The position numbers were made by a program, and so were the translations under genes. The notes beneath the pieces are model-generated. The model saw only the letters and a list, made by a program, of their open reading frames with translations, was not told the DNA's origin and did not search any database. This document shows positions 51,844 to 62,755 of a DNA stretch of 64,000 bases, piece after piece. Every line of letters starts with the position of its first letter. The first letter of the stretch is position 1. The DNA comes from Buxus sempervirens (Eukaryota; Streptophyta; Magnoliopsida; Buxales; Buxaceae), in NCBI GenBank assembly GCA_947561395.2, contig OX387184.1, positions 7,688,001 to 7,752,000 of the forward strand, given 5' to 3'.

Positions 51844-53500
51844 GTTATCCACGGTATTCTTTATAATAATACAATACAATGATGCTCGGTTGTTGTAACA
51901 AAAAAGGAAGGCATTCTCAATTTAAAATCGATGGATGTGCAAGTACAGAAGATAGTGTAAGAGGGTAAAATTGGCTGTTCATATTCAAGATAGGGTGCTT
52001 CGAGCTACGTTTGCATTGATGATATGATCTTGACAAAACAACCTAAAAAGGGAATTAAATGTACAAGTCAAGTTATAGAGGAATGCCTTGAAATCAACAG
52101 GTTTTAGAATAGTTTGGACCAAGTATAATGAATATAACTTTAAAAACAATAATAACAGTTGTGAAGCTATGGGAAAAAAAAACGAAAACAATAAATTCAC
52201 AAAAACAACCAAGTTAAAATCAACTATCAACAAATTTTTATATTTTGGTTGCAATTTTACTATTGGCTTGCACATCATTGGTCCATATACCCTCCATACA
52301 ACTGGTTACTTTGTTGATATTATGCACACATACCAAAAAAACAGGTGGCATGAAGAAAATAATGTCTAAAAATTTATTATTAAATGTTGTTGTAGAAATT
52401 TTAGGGCTCTAAGGGCGTTAGAGCATATTCAAGTTTTCCAAATAAAGTCCAAATATAAATGCAAATAATTGGGAAACTAGTCACCAGTGCAAACAAAGTG
52501 AGATCAAGGAAAAAAGGGGACATTTAATAACATTTTTTTTTCTCCAAACTTCACTTGTTTCTCTATCAGGAGGACGAGCCTACGTCAGATGCTGCTATAT
52601 GTTTTCACTTTTCAGATGTCATTAGATGTGTAGCATTTGACGGCCTCTGTATTGTGAAAACACCTTCTACATTAAAAAGAAAGGGCATAATGCATGTGCT
52701 GCAGGTGCAACAGACAATTTCAAATCCTTTTTGTAGGACATGAAATCGGCTGGAGCCCATCGCTGGAGGTTGGTCCAACGGTGAGTGGGGTGGATGTGTC
52801 TGTGAATGATGCTGACGTGTACACCCCACTCACCATTGGACCAGCGTGGGGTTCCAAACGATGATGTGGTCTCGATTTGAACCAACGATTTTCAGCTGGT
52901 TTGAAAAATATTAAAAAATATTCAACTTTTTGCCGTGATGGCAGGTGGAAGGTCTTCTCAGCTGGCAAAAATATCCTCCTCCTCTTCTCAACTTCAGCCA
53001 GTTGTAACTTTTCAATGGATAAAATATCCTACTCCTCTTATCAGATCCAACCGGTTGTAACTTTTTTTCAAGGTTGAATTCCTGCTGCAACAACTGACAA
53101 AAATACTGTCATCACACCACAGGCACGATGGGGGCCTCTTGTGGAAGCATACACAAAATCAAAAGGAGCAAAGACATGCGACGGAACATTCCCAAACAGA
53201 AAGGGTTGAGAACATAAGATATTTTGTGATATCAAATTGACGGTACAAAAAGTACCGAGAAATTGCTGTTTAGATTAACTTAATCCAACGCAAAGTAAGC
53301 TTTTCTTCAATATCTGAAAACCAGTTAGCTTCTAATCATAAGGGACATGAAGAAACATAAAGGGTACGAAGGAGTTCTACTCAAGATAGCGCGGAGGCAA
53401 GACATCTAAACCAAAAAGCTACCTTCACAAATTTTTGCTATTATGGGCAAGAAGCAATCACGGGGCTTTTCCTCTCTATCTTAATATTTTCCCAGAGTTA
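51844..53500. other. Intergenic DNA right of element A
   Basis: No gene recognised. It contains the inverted repeat at 52772-52842. Short open frames around 52,088-52,970 have no family resemblance. Confidence 0.5.
52772..52842. repeat. 21-bp inverted repeat with 29-bp spacer
   Basis: ggtccaacggtgagtggggtg (52772-52792) is complementary to caccccactcaccattggacc (52822-52842) with one mismatch. It could be a small foldback element or a transcribed hairpin. I see no target duplication. Confidence 0.8.
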
Positions 53501-54066
53501 TTATCGGGCCATGCCGGGCCCTGAATATTGGGCCCGTTTAGGCACAGCCTGCTAGGCAGGTTTTTACCACTACTTTTTATAGTTTTATCCCCCAACTATC
53601 ATATAATAGCCATATTAGGGAGTATGTTTGTAATTGATTATAAATGATCATTTCCACCATTCCATGATTTGAATCTTGATGAATTTAGTCTTCCAGATTA
53701 GTCTAAGTTTTATTATATTTTTTTGTAATTAAAGTTTATAAACTTTACTTTCTCCTTTTTTTTTGAAACTGCAAATGAATTAAAGATAGTTGAGTGGGTG
53801 CCAACCTAGTTGTGATGTGTTCATACTATAGTGACGCAGTATTATTTGTGCAAGTGTATTATGTATTGTTGTATTTGCAAAGTTGTACTTGTATTTGTAA
53901 TAATTAATTAATTTAAATTTTTTTAAACAAATTATATCCTCGTATGTGTAAGACAATTTTGTGAATAATAAACAAATTTTTTTAGAAATTTTTTATTATT
54001 TTTTTACTATTTTTCTACTTTTTTTCAAAAAAATTTTTTGGCAAAAAATTACCCCGGACCGCGGGC
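53501..54066 (+). mobile_element. Second hAT deletion derivative, right end truncated
   Basis: The left half (53501-53666) matches the 5' subterminal region of the 14900-21930 hAT (gccatattaggg, then atgtttgtaatt). The right half (53667-54066) matches its 3' end from the last transposase codons (tgatttgaatct, tgatgaatttagtcttccag, atagtgacgcagtattattt). Everything between about 15,107 and 21,411 of the parent is missing. Similarity stops after ggcaaaaaatt, short of the terminal repeat. Confidence 0.85.
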
Positions 54067-54460
54067 AAATTCCTTCCCCAGGAAGTATGACTTATATATG
54101 GCATAATGCTACCCACCTCACATCACACATGGCGCAGCCGAACTTTATTCAATCGTCAAAATCATGATTCAAATCACCTCAAGTTTTATTCTAAATTTGC
54201 TTCTCTTGCCAACTGTCTTCTTTATTTGCAAAGCGACCCATGAGTTGCAGTCAAAGTGGAACTCTCTACGATCGTTAGTTAAAAAATCTTGATTCAAATC
54301 ACCTGCAGTTTTTCCTTCTAATTTTGCCTCTCCAGTAACCGTCAGATGCTTACGTGTCTAGCATCTCACGGTTTGTTAAATGTTAAATCTGTCTTCTTTA
54401 TAGACTTGAAGTCAAAGTTGGCTTCTACCACGGGCTTCAGATTTAAAGGGATAGCTTGGC
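54067..54460. other. Intergenic DNA, no gene recognised
   Basis: Contains a diverged direct repeat (tcttgattcaaatcacct near 54290 and catgattcaaatcacctcaag near 54163), each followed by a Phe/Leu-rich T-rich stretch. Nothing else is supported. Confidence 0.45.
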
Positions 54461-54774
54461 CAACCCGCATCCTCTCTTTTCAACGGTTCAACGGTCGTTT
54501 GAGTTCAAATGGTCATTCGAACGACCTCAACGCGACGCGTGTCTCCCCTTTAAACGAAAACGAAAACGCAAAAACTAACGGAACGATTACGTTAGTTTGC
54601 CGTTTTCGTTTTCAGCCGTGAGCCGTTGTTTTTTATTTTCGGCCGAACCAGTCTCAACCACTAGACCAAAGAACCAATCTCTACCTATTCAAACGAAGTC
54701 GACGAACGCCCAAATACCTGTTCGGACGAGCGCGAGAGGCAGAGGATTTTCAAAAAATCCTTCAACGTATACAA

Positions 54775-54945
54775 AACCACCTTCCTCTTCAACATTTGCA
54801 AGCTTCTTGGTTTATCTCGTTCCTCTCCAACGAACGAAGGGCACCAAACATCTTGGTTTACCTCCTTTCTCTCCAACGAACGAGAAACAACGTTTGCATC
54901 TTTCTTGGTTTACCTCCTTCCTCTCCAACGTTTGCATCTTTAACT
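54775..54945. repeat. Tandem repeat of about 55 bp near the left arm
   Basis: Three variants of cttggtttacctccttyctctccaacg with intervening aacgaa and gtttgcatct words. It lies just inside the long inverted repeat and underlies the short open frame here, which is not a gene. Confidence 0.7.
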
Positions 54946-54949
54946 GATT

Positions 54950-57060
54950 TGTAAGTGTTGACTTGATTAGTATCATTTCATTACCCTTGTTTTTTTGTAT
55001 GCAATATTCATGAAATGACTTATACATACATTTCTATGTTTCGAATTTTTCCACACCCATATATACATTATACATGAATTAAAGTCAGAGAAAAAAGGAA
55101 AAGAAAAGAGAACCACATATTTCCCCCAAGATGGACTTTTGTCCAAAGTGAGTCAGACTTACGGTTCTATGTTTTGTTTTGATTAGCTTTAAATGATATT
55201 TAATTGTTTGTGATTAATTTAAGGGATTGGGTTTGATATACATTAGGTGTAAAGATGTTTCAATAATCTGGTTTTTGGGAGGTAGGGCTAGAAATGAGCA
55301 AATCTTGAGTTCAATAATTAGATGATTGGATTATGAGATATCATATGTGAATAGATACAATTTTTTAATCTTTAGAGCAAATTATACTTACTTCCTTTTT
55401 GGTTTCTAAAAACTGCAAATACCTCCCCTAAGGACCTGAGGTTTTAGAATGAGATTAACCACTTTTGTCTCTAAAAACTGCAAATACCTCCCTTGAGGTT
55501 TTAGAATGAGATTAACCACTCTTGTCAGAGTTGTAAAATAATTTTAAAAAAAAGTGATAATTTTAACATTTTATCCCTCATTAATTTTTATTTAAAGTAA
55601 TAAATTTGAAAGTTAAGATCAAATCACTCATGATTAATTGTTAATTCTAATTGTGAAAATAATATCATCTTTCATTATCAAAAATCTTATTAAAAGTTTT
55701 GTACATAAAGAAGGATAAATTCCTTAAAAAAATCGAAGTTTAATAACATTAATTTAAAAAATAGAAGAGGAATATGCGGTTGATAACAAAATCAAAAGGG
55801 AAGATGGTGTTATCCCAAAAACCTCAAGCGGTACAATCAGTTGTTAGAAAAGGTTGGTAAATTTAAGACCCACAGGAAACAAGATGGACAAGGCCGAGAT
55901 TAGGCTCAAACATTTTTGCCAAGCCCCCTACACATCTCCTAGAGAGAAATGCAGAGAAAGCCCAACCTGCCAAGAACTTATATAAACCCAATTCGATATT
56001 AAATCCATTGGGCTAATGTGAGGCCTTTGAATCTCACATTTCATAGGAAGGAGAAACTTCAAGGTTCATATATACAAGCTTATGATTCCCTTAAGTAATA
56101 AAACCTTTTAAGGTAAAACCGAAAAACAAAACGTAAGACCAAGTAAGCCAAAGTCGACAATATCGTTGTTATTGAGATCAAAGACATTGCGGATAGTCGG
56201 AACCGAACCCTGATCGGAAATTTGGGACCCATTGCCTAGTTAATGTGGGCAGGCTCGGGTTAGTGGGTTGGCAAGTTATTGTACAAGGACTTGGAACCCT
56301 TAAGGGGGTGGATTGTGAGATTTAGAGTCCCATATTGCTTAGGAAGGAGAAGTTAAGGTCCATATATATAGGCTTGTAACTCTCACAAGCAACAAGGGCT
56401 TTCGGGATAAAACCTAGGAACAAAACTATGAGGTCCAATCGGCTAATTAAGTTGGTTTAGAAGTATGTTCTTAGGCGTGAAGTTTTTTCTTAGCTAAAGT
56501 TGCTACAACACAAAAAGCCCAAAAAATACACGTTCGTCTTGCATACTCATTATAAAACTGATGTGCGTCGTCTTCTGAATCAAACACCATCCCAATCTTT
56601 GGTAAATATGCTGTCTATATTGATTCTTGCAAACCATCAACATCCCTATCAATGGTGTCTTCAATGCCATCAATTGATCTAGATGACAACTCCTCCGCAC
56701 TATCCATTTCCGCTGTGTTTTCTGTTTACATATAAAACCCTCATTATTGTATAAGCAAATAACCAGACTTAAAATGAAAGATCATAAGAGGCTAGGTGTG
56801 TTTCGTCCTTCTTAAAACCAACAAATACAATGGATAAACAACATTCACGAAGTAATTAACATCCAAGATGATCAACCCATGGTACATTCAAATTGAACCA
56901 AAAAAAAACAATTAAATAAAATAAAGGTTTATTTAAAAGGAGAAGAAAATAAGCATTACTCAGACACGAGCACATGATCAAGCCACTAGTAATGAATAAT
57001 AATAACAAATGGACAATTACTAAACATCAAAAACTAACTTAACTAAATATATAAGCCTAA
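54950..57060. other. AT-rich interior, no gene recognised
   Basis: It includes a duplicated aggttttagaatgagattaa block (about 55,440-55,525). Two related segments at about 56,020-56,100 and 56,305-56,390 (tttcataggaaggagaaactt and ttgcttaggaaggagaagtt, each followed by catatat and gcttgta/gcttatga) look like diverged copies of one dispersed repeat. No coding signal. Confidence 0.5.
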
Positions 57061-58160
57061 GGGGGTGTTTGGTGGGCATTATAAAATCTGGATTATACTT
57101 GAATCTGATTACATAATCTAAAAGCCGTGTTTGGTTGGGATTTTAAGGTCGGATTCTACTATCCAATTGCATAATCAAGCTCATAATCACTATCTACTTT
57201 CTTGGTGATTATAGGGATTATGGACATTGGTGCTTAAATTTCCAAAATCTTTGTTTTTAGAGATTATGTATAATAAATTATATAAAACATATTATAATAA
57301 ATAATAACGTTAAAAGTATTATAATGTAATATATTATAATATTATAATATATTAATATATTAGTATATTATATTTAATATCATATTATTAATATTTCATA
57401 TTATATTAATATAATAAACATATTTCATAATCATAATATTATAATAAATTTAATATATTATTATAATATATGATAATATTTAATATATTAATATAATATT
57501 AATATATTAAAGTATAATAATATATTAATATATCCTACGCAATATAGTAATATTAATAATTCATATTATATTGATTTATTGCCATTAATAATATTATATT
57601 TATAATATTTTAATTATATTAATATAATATTATAATATATATACTATTTTACAATTTCATATTGTAATAAATTTCTTATACTAATATAATAAACATAAAT
57701 TATATTATTATAATATGATTTATATTATAATATAATATAATATTATAGAAGTGTGCAATTATTATAATTGTTACGTATATTATATAATATTATAATAGTA
57801 TTATATAATGTTACAATAATATTATTATAATACACATAATATAACATTATTATATGATATTATATATAATATTATTAATATATAAATTTGAATATTTAAG
57901 TAAAAAGATACATATTATATAATAATATATACAACTTTAAGTAAGACATTTATTTTTCTATATATATTATATTATATTATTTTTTATGCAATTTTTTATA
58001 CAAAACTTCAAATTTAATCTCAATAATCAATGTCAATCAAACATGATTTTTAGATTCTAGTTTACAAATCTAACTTCATAATCTTGCTTATCTAAATAGG
58101 ATTTTTAGATTCTTAAATCTTGGAAATATAATCTGGAATATAAAATCTAGGTTTACTAAC
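57061..58160. repeat. AT-rich MITE-like block (PIF/Harbinger-type end)
   Basis: The left end gggggtgtttggtgggcatt, followed by aaaatctggattata, resembles GGG-TGTTTGGT termini of PIF/Harbinger and hAT MITEs. A diverged complement (tataatctggaatataaaat) lies at 58,125-58,145. Between them, 57,240-58,000 is almost pure A/T built from TATTATAAT/TAATATAT words. The right terminus and target duplication are not clear. Confidence 0.5.
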
Positions 58161-59011
58161 AAAAAAAACAAAAAAACACAATGTCACTTGAAGATTACTT
58201 GATCGTGAAAAAGCAAATAATTCATTCCATGCATTTTCAAAAATTTTTAGACGTTCACCGTTCGCGCAACTCGATTCCGAAGCAACTCCTTCAAGCCGTT
58301 AGCTCCCGAAATTCGGGCAATTCCTCAAGATTTCAGGTACGAACTCCTTCACACAATTTAATCAACCTGAACGCAATGCACAATGTCGCACAGTTAAATT
58401 TAGATGAATTGCCAGGTCGATGGGAACCAAATGGGGAAGAAGAAGCACCTGAATCTACAGTCTCGCACAGTTAATCAACTTGAACGCAATCGGTGGGACA
58501 AATAAATTATTCGCTCCTCCAACGAACGTGAGGGGAAATCAACAAATTCCAATCGTCTGAGTGCAACAGCAAAAGGAAATGACAAAGGAGGGAGTTTTGA
58601 AAAAATTAATTCGTTTCGCCATTTCGCGGGCGCAATAGGAAGGAGAAAATCGACCGTGCAAACCACGGTCGACTTGCTCTTTGGTCTAATGGTTGATGGT
58701 TGAGACGGTCCACGTTTTCTTTGGTCTAATGGTTGAGACGGCCGTTTTCTTTGGTCTAATGGTTGAGACGGCCGAAAACGTTAGTTTTGGGTCACGTTTT
58801 CTTTTGAAAACTAACGGACTACCATCGTCAGTCCATTCCTCTCTTTTGAAAACTAACGGACACGCGTCGCGGCATGGTCGTTCGAACGACCGTCCGCAAG
58901 AGAGGATGCGGGTTGATTCACAGCTCCTGTCTCCGGCTTCTCATTCCTCTTCCTCGCTCCACGCCTCATTCGAACTTCACAACTCTTCGGTTTCTATTAG
59001 GAGTCTTCTTC
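58161..59011 (+). promoter_or_regulatory. Upstream region of the glycosyltransferase gene
   Basis: It holds the right arm of the long inverted repeat. This includes three tandem copies of ctttggtctaatggttgaga (about 58,679-58,775), duplicated cttttgaaaactaacgga words (58,801-58,860) and a perfect 16-bp palindrome ggtcgttcgaacgacc (58,876-58,891). A 97-codon open frame at 58181-58474 has no family resemblance. No clear TATA box is seen within the last 100 bp. Confidence 0.45.
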
Positions 59012-60472
59012 ATGGGTGCCGAATCTCAACACCTTCACGTTGTCTTCTTCCCACTCATGGCTTATGGTCACATGCTGCCAGTTGCGGACATAGCCAGATT
59101 GTTTGCTGCTCGGGGTGTCAAGGTTACCATAATCACTACTCCTGTTAACGCACCTGTCTTCTCTAAAGCTATTGATCCTGATACGCAATTGGGTGCTCAA
59201 ATCGCCATTCACATAATACAGTTTCCTTCTAAGGAAGCAGGCTTGCCAGAAGGATGCAAGAACGTGAATTTACTCACTTCTTCGGATATGGGTCCAAACT
59301 TCTTCAAAGCCATTGTCTTGCTCCGACAACCATTTGAGCAGTTTTTAGAAGAAAACCACGCTGACCTCGTCGTTTCCGACATGTTTCTGCCTTGGACAAA
59401 CGATGTTGCAGTCAAGTTCGGAATACCCAGACTGGTCTTCCACTGGACCGGTTTCTTCTCGTCTTGTGTCGAGGACAGCTTCAATCGTTACACACCCCAC
59501 AAGAAAGTTGCATCCGATACGGAACCCTTTACGGTGCCGGGCCTTCCAGACAAAATAGAGATGACCAGGTTGCAAATTGCCGACTATTTGAAAGAAGACG
59601 GAGAGAGCCCGTTCAAAAAGATTTTTGCTCAAGCGAGCGAGTCCAATGAGGGGAGCTTTGGAGTTCTCGTGAATAGTTTTTATGAGTTGGAGCCGGCTTA
59701 TGCGGAGCACTGCGTGAAGATCACGGGAAAGAAGGCTTGGCACATAGGTCCTGTTTCACTCTACAACAAGGACGTTTCAGATAAGACTCAGAGAGGAATG
59801 AATGCCTCAACAGACTGCCATGAATGCTTAAGTTGGCTCGATTCGAAGAAACCCAACTCGGTACTGTATATATGCTTTGGGAGTGCGTCTAGCTTCCCCA
59901 GTGCTCAGATGCGGGAGCTCGCAGTGGGTCTTGAGGCATCTGGACACCCATTTATTTGGGTAGTGAGAAAAGACGAGAAATCAGACGAGCAGTGGTTGCC
60001 GGAGGGGTTTGAGCAGAGGATGGAAGGGAGGGGATTGATAATAAGGGGTTGGGCCCCTCAGGTGCTCATTCTTGATCATCAAGCTATCGGAGGCTTCATG
60101 ACTCACTGTGGGTGGAACTCAACCCTGGAAGGTGTGAGTTACGGGGTACCCATGATCACATGGCCAATATTTGCAGAGCAATTCTACAACGAGAAACTTG
60201 TGATAGAGATACTGAGGATCGGAATAAAGGTGGGTGCTCCAAAATGGATTCTTTGGGCAATTAGGAAACAAGAAGAGAAAGTGTTGGTCAAGAGAGAGGC
60301 GATAGAGAAGGCAGTGAGTGAGGTAATGAACAATGGAGTAGAAGCAGAGCGGATGAGAAGTCGAGCACGAGAGCTTAGAGAGAAGGCAAAGCAGGCCGTT
60401 GAAGAGGGTGGCTCTTCTTATACCGATTTGAGTGCTTTAATAGACCAGCTCAAGATGTTCCGACAGCAATAA
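59012..60472 (+). CDS. UDP-glycosyltransferase, UGT73-like
   Basis: Intact single-exon gene, 486 aa, normal for plant family-1 UGTs. These cytosolic enzymes move sugar from UDP-sugar to small acceptors such as phenolics, flavonoids or terpenoids. The N-terminal acceptor domain has the catalytic H20 (FFPLMAYGHMLP) and its partner D123 (VVSDMFLPW). The C-terminal donor domain has a full 44-residue PSPG box at 347-390, starting WAPQVLILDHQAIGGF, with HCGWNS and ending AEQ. A terminal Gln preceded by Glu fits UDP-glucose use. Overall wording (SVLYICFGSASSFPSAQMRE, GSSYTDLSALI) places it with the UGT73 group, which includes scopoletin and flavonoid glucosyltransferases. The acceptor is not predictable. 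I start at MGAESQ because the family begins there; an in-frame ATG at 58874 adds 46 unlike residues. Confidence 0.95.
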   Translation: MGAESQHLHVVFFPLMAYGHMLPVADIARLFAARGVKVTIITTPVNAPVFSKAIDPDTQLGAQIAIHIIQFPSKEAGLPEGCKNVNLLTSSDMGPNFFKAIVLLRQPFEQFLEENHADLVVSDMFLPWTNDVAVKFGIPRLVFHWTGFFSSCVEDSFNRYTPHKKVASDTEPFTVPGLPDKIEMTRLQIADYLKEDGESPFKKIFAQASESNEGSFGVLVNSFYELEPAYAEHCVKITGKKAWHIGPVSLYNKDVSDKTQRGMNASTDCHECLSWLDSKKPNSVLYICFGSASSFPSAQMRELAVGLEASGHPFIWVVRKDEKSDEQWLPEGFEQRMEGRGLIIRGWAPQVLILDHQAIGGFMTHCGWNSTLEGVSYGVPMITWPIFAEQFYNEKLVIEILRIGIKVGAPKWILWAIRKQEEKVLVKREAIEKAVSEVMNNGVEAERMRSRARELREKAKQAVEEGGSSYTDLSALIDQLKMFRQQ

Positions 60473-60480
60473 AAGGACGA

Positions 60481-60668
60481 GTTAACTACCAATTGAAATC
60501 CCTGTGGATCCTTTATCTAGGATCCTCAACAAGATTGCGCCATGTGTCCCTTGAATGGTGTAAATGTAATTTTCTTAAATGCTTTAAGGAGCACATGGCA
60601 CAATCTTGTGTATGATCCACATAAGGAGTCTAGATAAAGGATCCACAGCATTTGAACTCGTTAACTAC
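60481..60668. mobile_element. 170-bp MITE in the UGT 3' UTR with 9-bp target duplication
   Basis: gttaactac at 60481-60489 and again at 60660-60668 flanks 60490-60659. Within it, ctgtggatcctttatctag near the left is complementary to ctagataaaggatccacag near the right, and acaagattgcgccatgtg pairs with cacatggcacaatcttgt, so the whole folds into a long hairpin. Nine-bp duplications suggest a Mutator-type MITE. It starts 17 bp after the UGT stop codon, so it is probably transcribed with that gene. Confidence 0.85.
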
Positions 60669-61068
60669 AGCAGCCGTTCCTTTCATTTCATTTCCAGTTT
60701 TTGTTTGTTTGTTTTCCCTTTTTCTCCATCATCAAAGCCCTCACTCAACTGTTAAAGTATCTTGACTGAGTTTCAACAGAAAGGATCAAATCTTCTTTTG
60801 TTCCTACACTATCTCAATCAGTTACACATTTCAAATTATCTTAATGTCCTGATCATTCTCCATGGTATGACTCATTGTTCTTTGATCCCTTGTATGAGGA
60901 GTAGACAGGTCCCTTCAATTTGAAGTGACTTATATCCTCCGTCCCTGCATATAAGACCAAACCCATTCTCAATGCCATGGCGTCTGCATAAGCAGAGAAT
61001 ATCCGCATCCCTGTAATCGATACTTAATAATGCCATCAATTGTAGTTTTTCCATTCTTTATCGATCCA
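60669..61068. other. Intergenic region between convergent genes
   Basis: Probable remaining 3' UTR of the UGT and of the minus-strand Transposase_24 gene. T-rich stretches near 60,700-60,730. No other feature seen. Confidence 0.5.
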
Positions 61069-62429
61069 TCAAAGTTTAACAATAGCAATTCCATTGGAGA
61101 GCCTACCAATTAACACTACTAACTGTTGGACATGCTCTTGCACTTGTTGCTGGATGTTCTCCTCCAACGATTTAACTTTCTCCCTCAAGGCAGCCATCTC
61201 TGGTGCATCACTGGATGGTCTAGAAGAGCTCGAGGAATGACCCCAAAGTTTTGTTGGTGTTGGGCCTAAACCATAGCCACGAACACGTCCATGCCTCTCT
61301 GGTCCCATGACATGAGAGTACACATCGTGTCGGCCTGTACTTTCTTGTGATCCCTCTGATTGTTGTCCCATCATCTCTTTCATTCGTTGCTAAATAAATA
61401 GAAAAGTATGCACTATGAGTTGGAAATCATTTTAATTATTTATAGAGAATGAATAAGATATCCAAACTTACTATTTTTTCTGCCGCAACACTATTGATAG
61501 GATTTCCATTTTTATGCACATGAGTATCAATGAAAAGTTCTGTTCGTGTAGGAGATGTCTGAGTGGAGCTCATTAATTTCTATAAAATCAACCAACTATT
61601 CAGAATTTACTCAATCATATTAATTAAGTATGGCTATTAAATTAAAACAAATACAATCACGTCACTTTGAATCCATACCTTCTCATGATACAACCTAGCA
61701 AAACTCTTAGTACCAGAAGTGTGGAGCAATTTTTGGTGTGACCGGTTATTTTTATTCAATTGACTTCGCTTCTGTATTATATAACCAATTTCTTTGTGAG
61801 AATGCAGTTAATATAACAAAATAAAATCTTACACATTACCTTAATTAACATGATTTAGTATCCATAATTAAAAAGATACCTGTCCTTCTCCAGAGTCCCA
61901 AAAATTAACTAGAGCCCGCCATTGGAACTTATCTACACTATGAGGGCATGCATTGTACTTCTCCTCATCAGTCATGCAAGCATCATAGTACTTTCGCTTG
62001 AGGGATGACTTGTAGTCTCTCCATTTTTTACTAAGTGACTTCATGAAGAAGCTCTTTAACGTAGCCGGAACATTAAATTTAAGCTGTACAATATTATTAA
62101 ATTTAAGGTTTAGTAAAGCATTATGAAAAAAAGCAATGATCAAGCTATAAAATAAAATTATAGCATTATAAATAGTTTACTTGTACTCTCATCCAAGCTT
62201 GTTCCTTTGAATTCTCATCGATATCTCGCCAACTCTGGTTACTCAAAGGCAACAAATGCCAATCCCTAGCGATAATACCACAATAGTTTGTAAATTTAGA
62301 TGTATTTGGGCCAACAAGCCCCCCTCTGCTATCAATTTCCACCGACATCTTTTGTCCTGGTGGCATTTTATAAACTTCAATGCATCGTGTAGGCCCTCGT
62401 CCCCTCCTCTGTCTAACTTGGTCATCCAT
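61069..62429 (-). CDS. Transposase_24 (En/Spm, CACTA-associated) protein, five exons
   Basis: Exons on the minus strand: 62429-62181, 62083-61880, 61771-61679, 61579-61472 and 61389-61069. All introns are GT-AG and phase 0, giving 324 aa with no stops. Wording such as RRGRGPTRCIEVYKMPPGQK and VGPNTSKFTNYCGIIARDWH, then FFMKSLSKKWRDYKSSLKRK, matches the plant Transposase_24 family carried by CACTA elements. A basic middle leads to a C-terminal helix likely to form a coiled coil (MAALREKVKSLEENIQQQVQ). Such proteins probably act with the TNP2-type transposase or bind element DNA. The first ATG is directly after an acceptor-like ttacag, so an upstream exon is possible. I see no CACTA termini, so it may be an element remnant or a host-kept gene. 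Confidence 0.82.
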
Positions 62430-62602
62430 CTGTAACATTCAACAATACTGTACATCTAGCATATGGTAATACGTTACAAAAACATAGGTTATCATTCAAT
62501 GAAAATGAACACCAACGAATACAATTATACGAAAGTAATGAATTGTTACTAGATGAATACAATGTTTCATATTACTTTAAACTAAAAACAAATACACAGA
62601 TG

Positions 62603-62752
62603 CTATTCAAGTTCCTCATCATCAATGTCAGTTTGGGTGTGATACTCCTCTTCTAAATGAAGAGGAGCATCAACAGTTATTGCAGGCACATCTTCTCTAA
62701 CCCAATAGGGCATATGAAGCAGAAACTCAGTTGGGTATAATAAGCATATATT
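62603..62752 (-). pseudogene. Possible C-terminal remnant of a CACTA transposase frame
   Basis: A 49-codon open stretch on the minus strand bounded by stops, reading LLYPTEFLLHMPYWVREDVP and then an acidic tail ending DIDDEELE-stop. It lies just upstream of the Transposase_24 gene on the same strand, the relation expected for a TNP2-type gene in CACTA elements. I recognise no diagnostic transposase motif, so this rests on position and the acidic end. It could also be an upstream exon of the next gene. Confidence 0.3.
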
Positions 62753-62755
62753 CTA

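Larger units (their letters stand above)
54461..58915. mobile_element. 4.45-kb region bounded by long imperfect inverted repeats (MULE-like?)
   Basis: caacccgcatcctctctt (54461-54478) is the exact complement of 58898-58915. Inward on both sides the order is the same: a near-palindromic ggtcattcgaacgacc / ggtcgttcgaacgacc, then cgcgacgcgtgt, then ctaacgga words, then cggccg followed by tctcaaccat/c-tagaccaaag. The arms are about 230 bp and diverged with indels. Long arms like these suggest a Mutator-like element or a foldback. I find no transposase and no matching target duplication, so the superfamily is uncertain. The right arm ends 97 bp before the glycosyltransferase ATG. Confidence 0.6.

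Noticed and set aside
54597-54947. 116-codon Ser/Thr/Pro-rich open frame
   Set aside because: Part is inverted-repeat arm and part is a 55-bp tandem repeat.
58181-58474. 97-codon open frame upstream of the UGT
   Set aside because: No recognisable motif or splice partners, and it lies in repeat-bounded DNA.
54461-58915. Interpretation as an inverted gene duplication with shared promoter
   Set aside because: No second UGT coding sequence lies beside the left arm, so paired repeat arms of a transposon are more likely.
58874-59011. In-frame 46-codon extension upstream of the UGT start
   Set aside because: The added residues resemble no UGT and part of them overlaps the inverted-repeat arm. Family members start at the MGAESQ-type Met.
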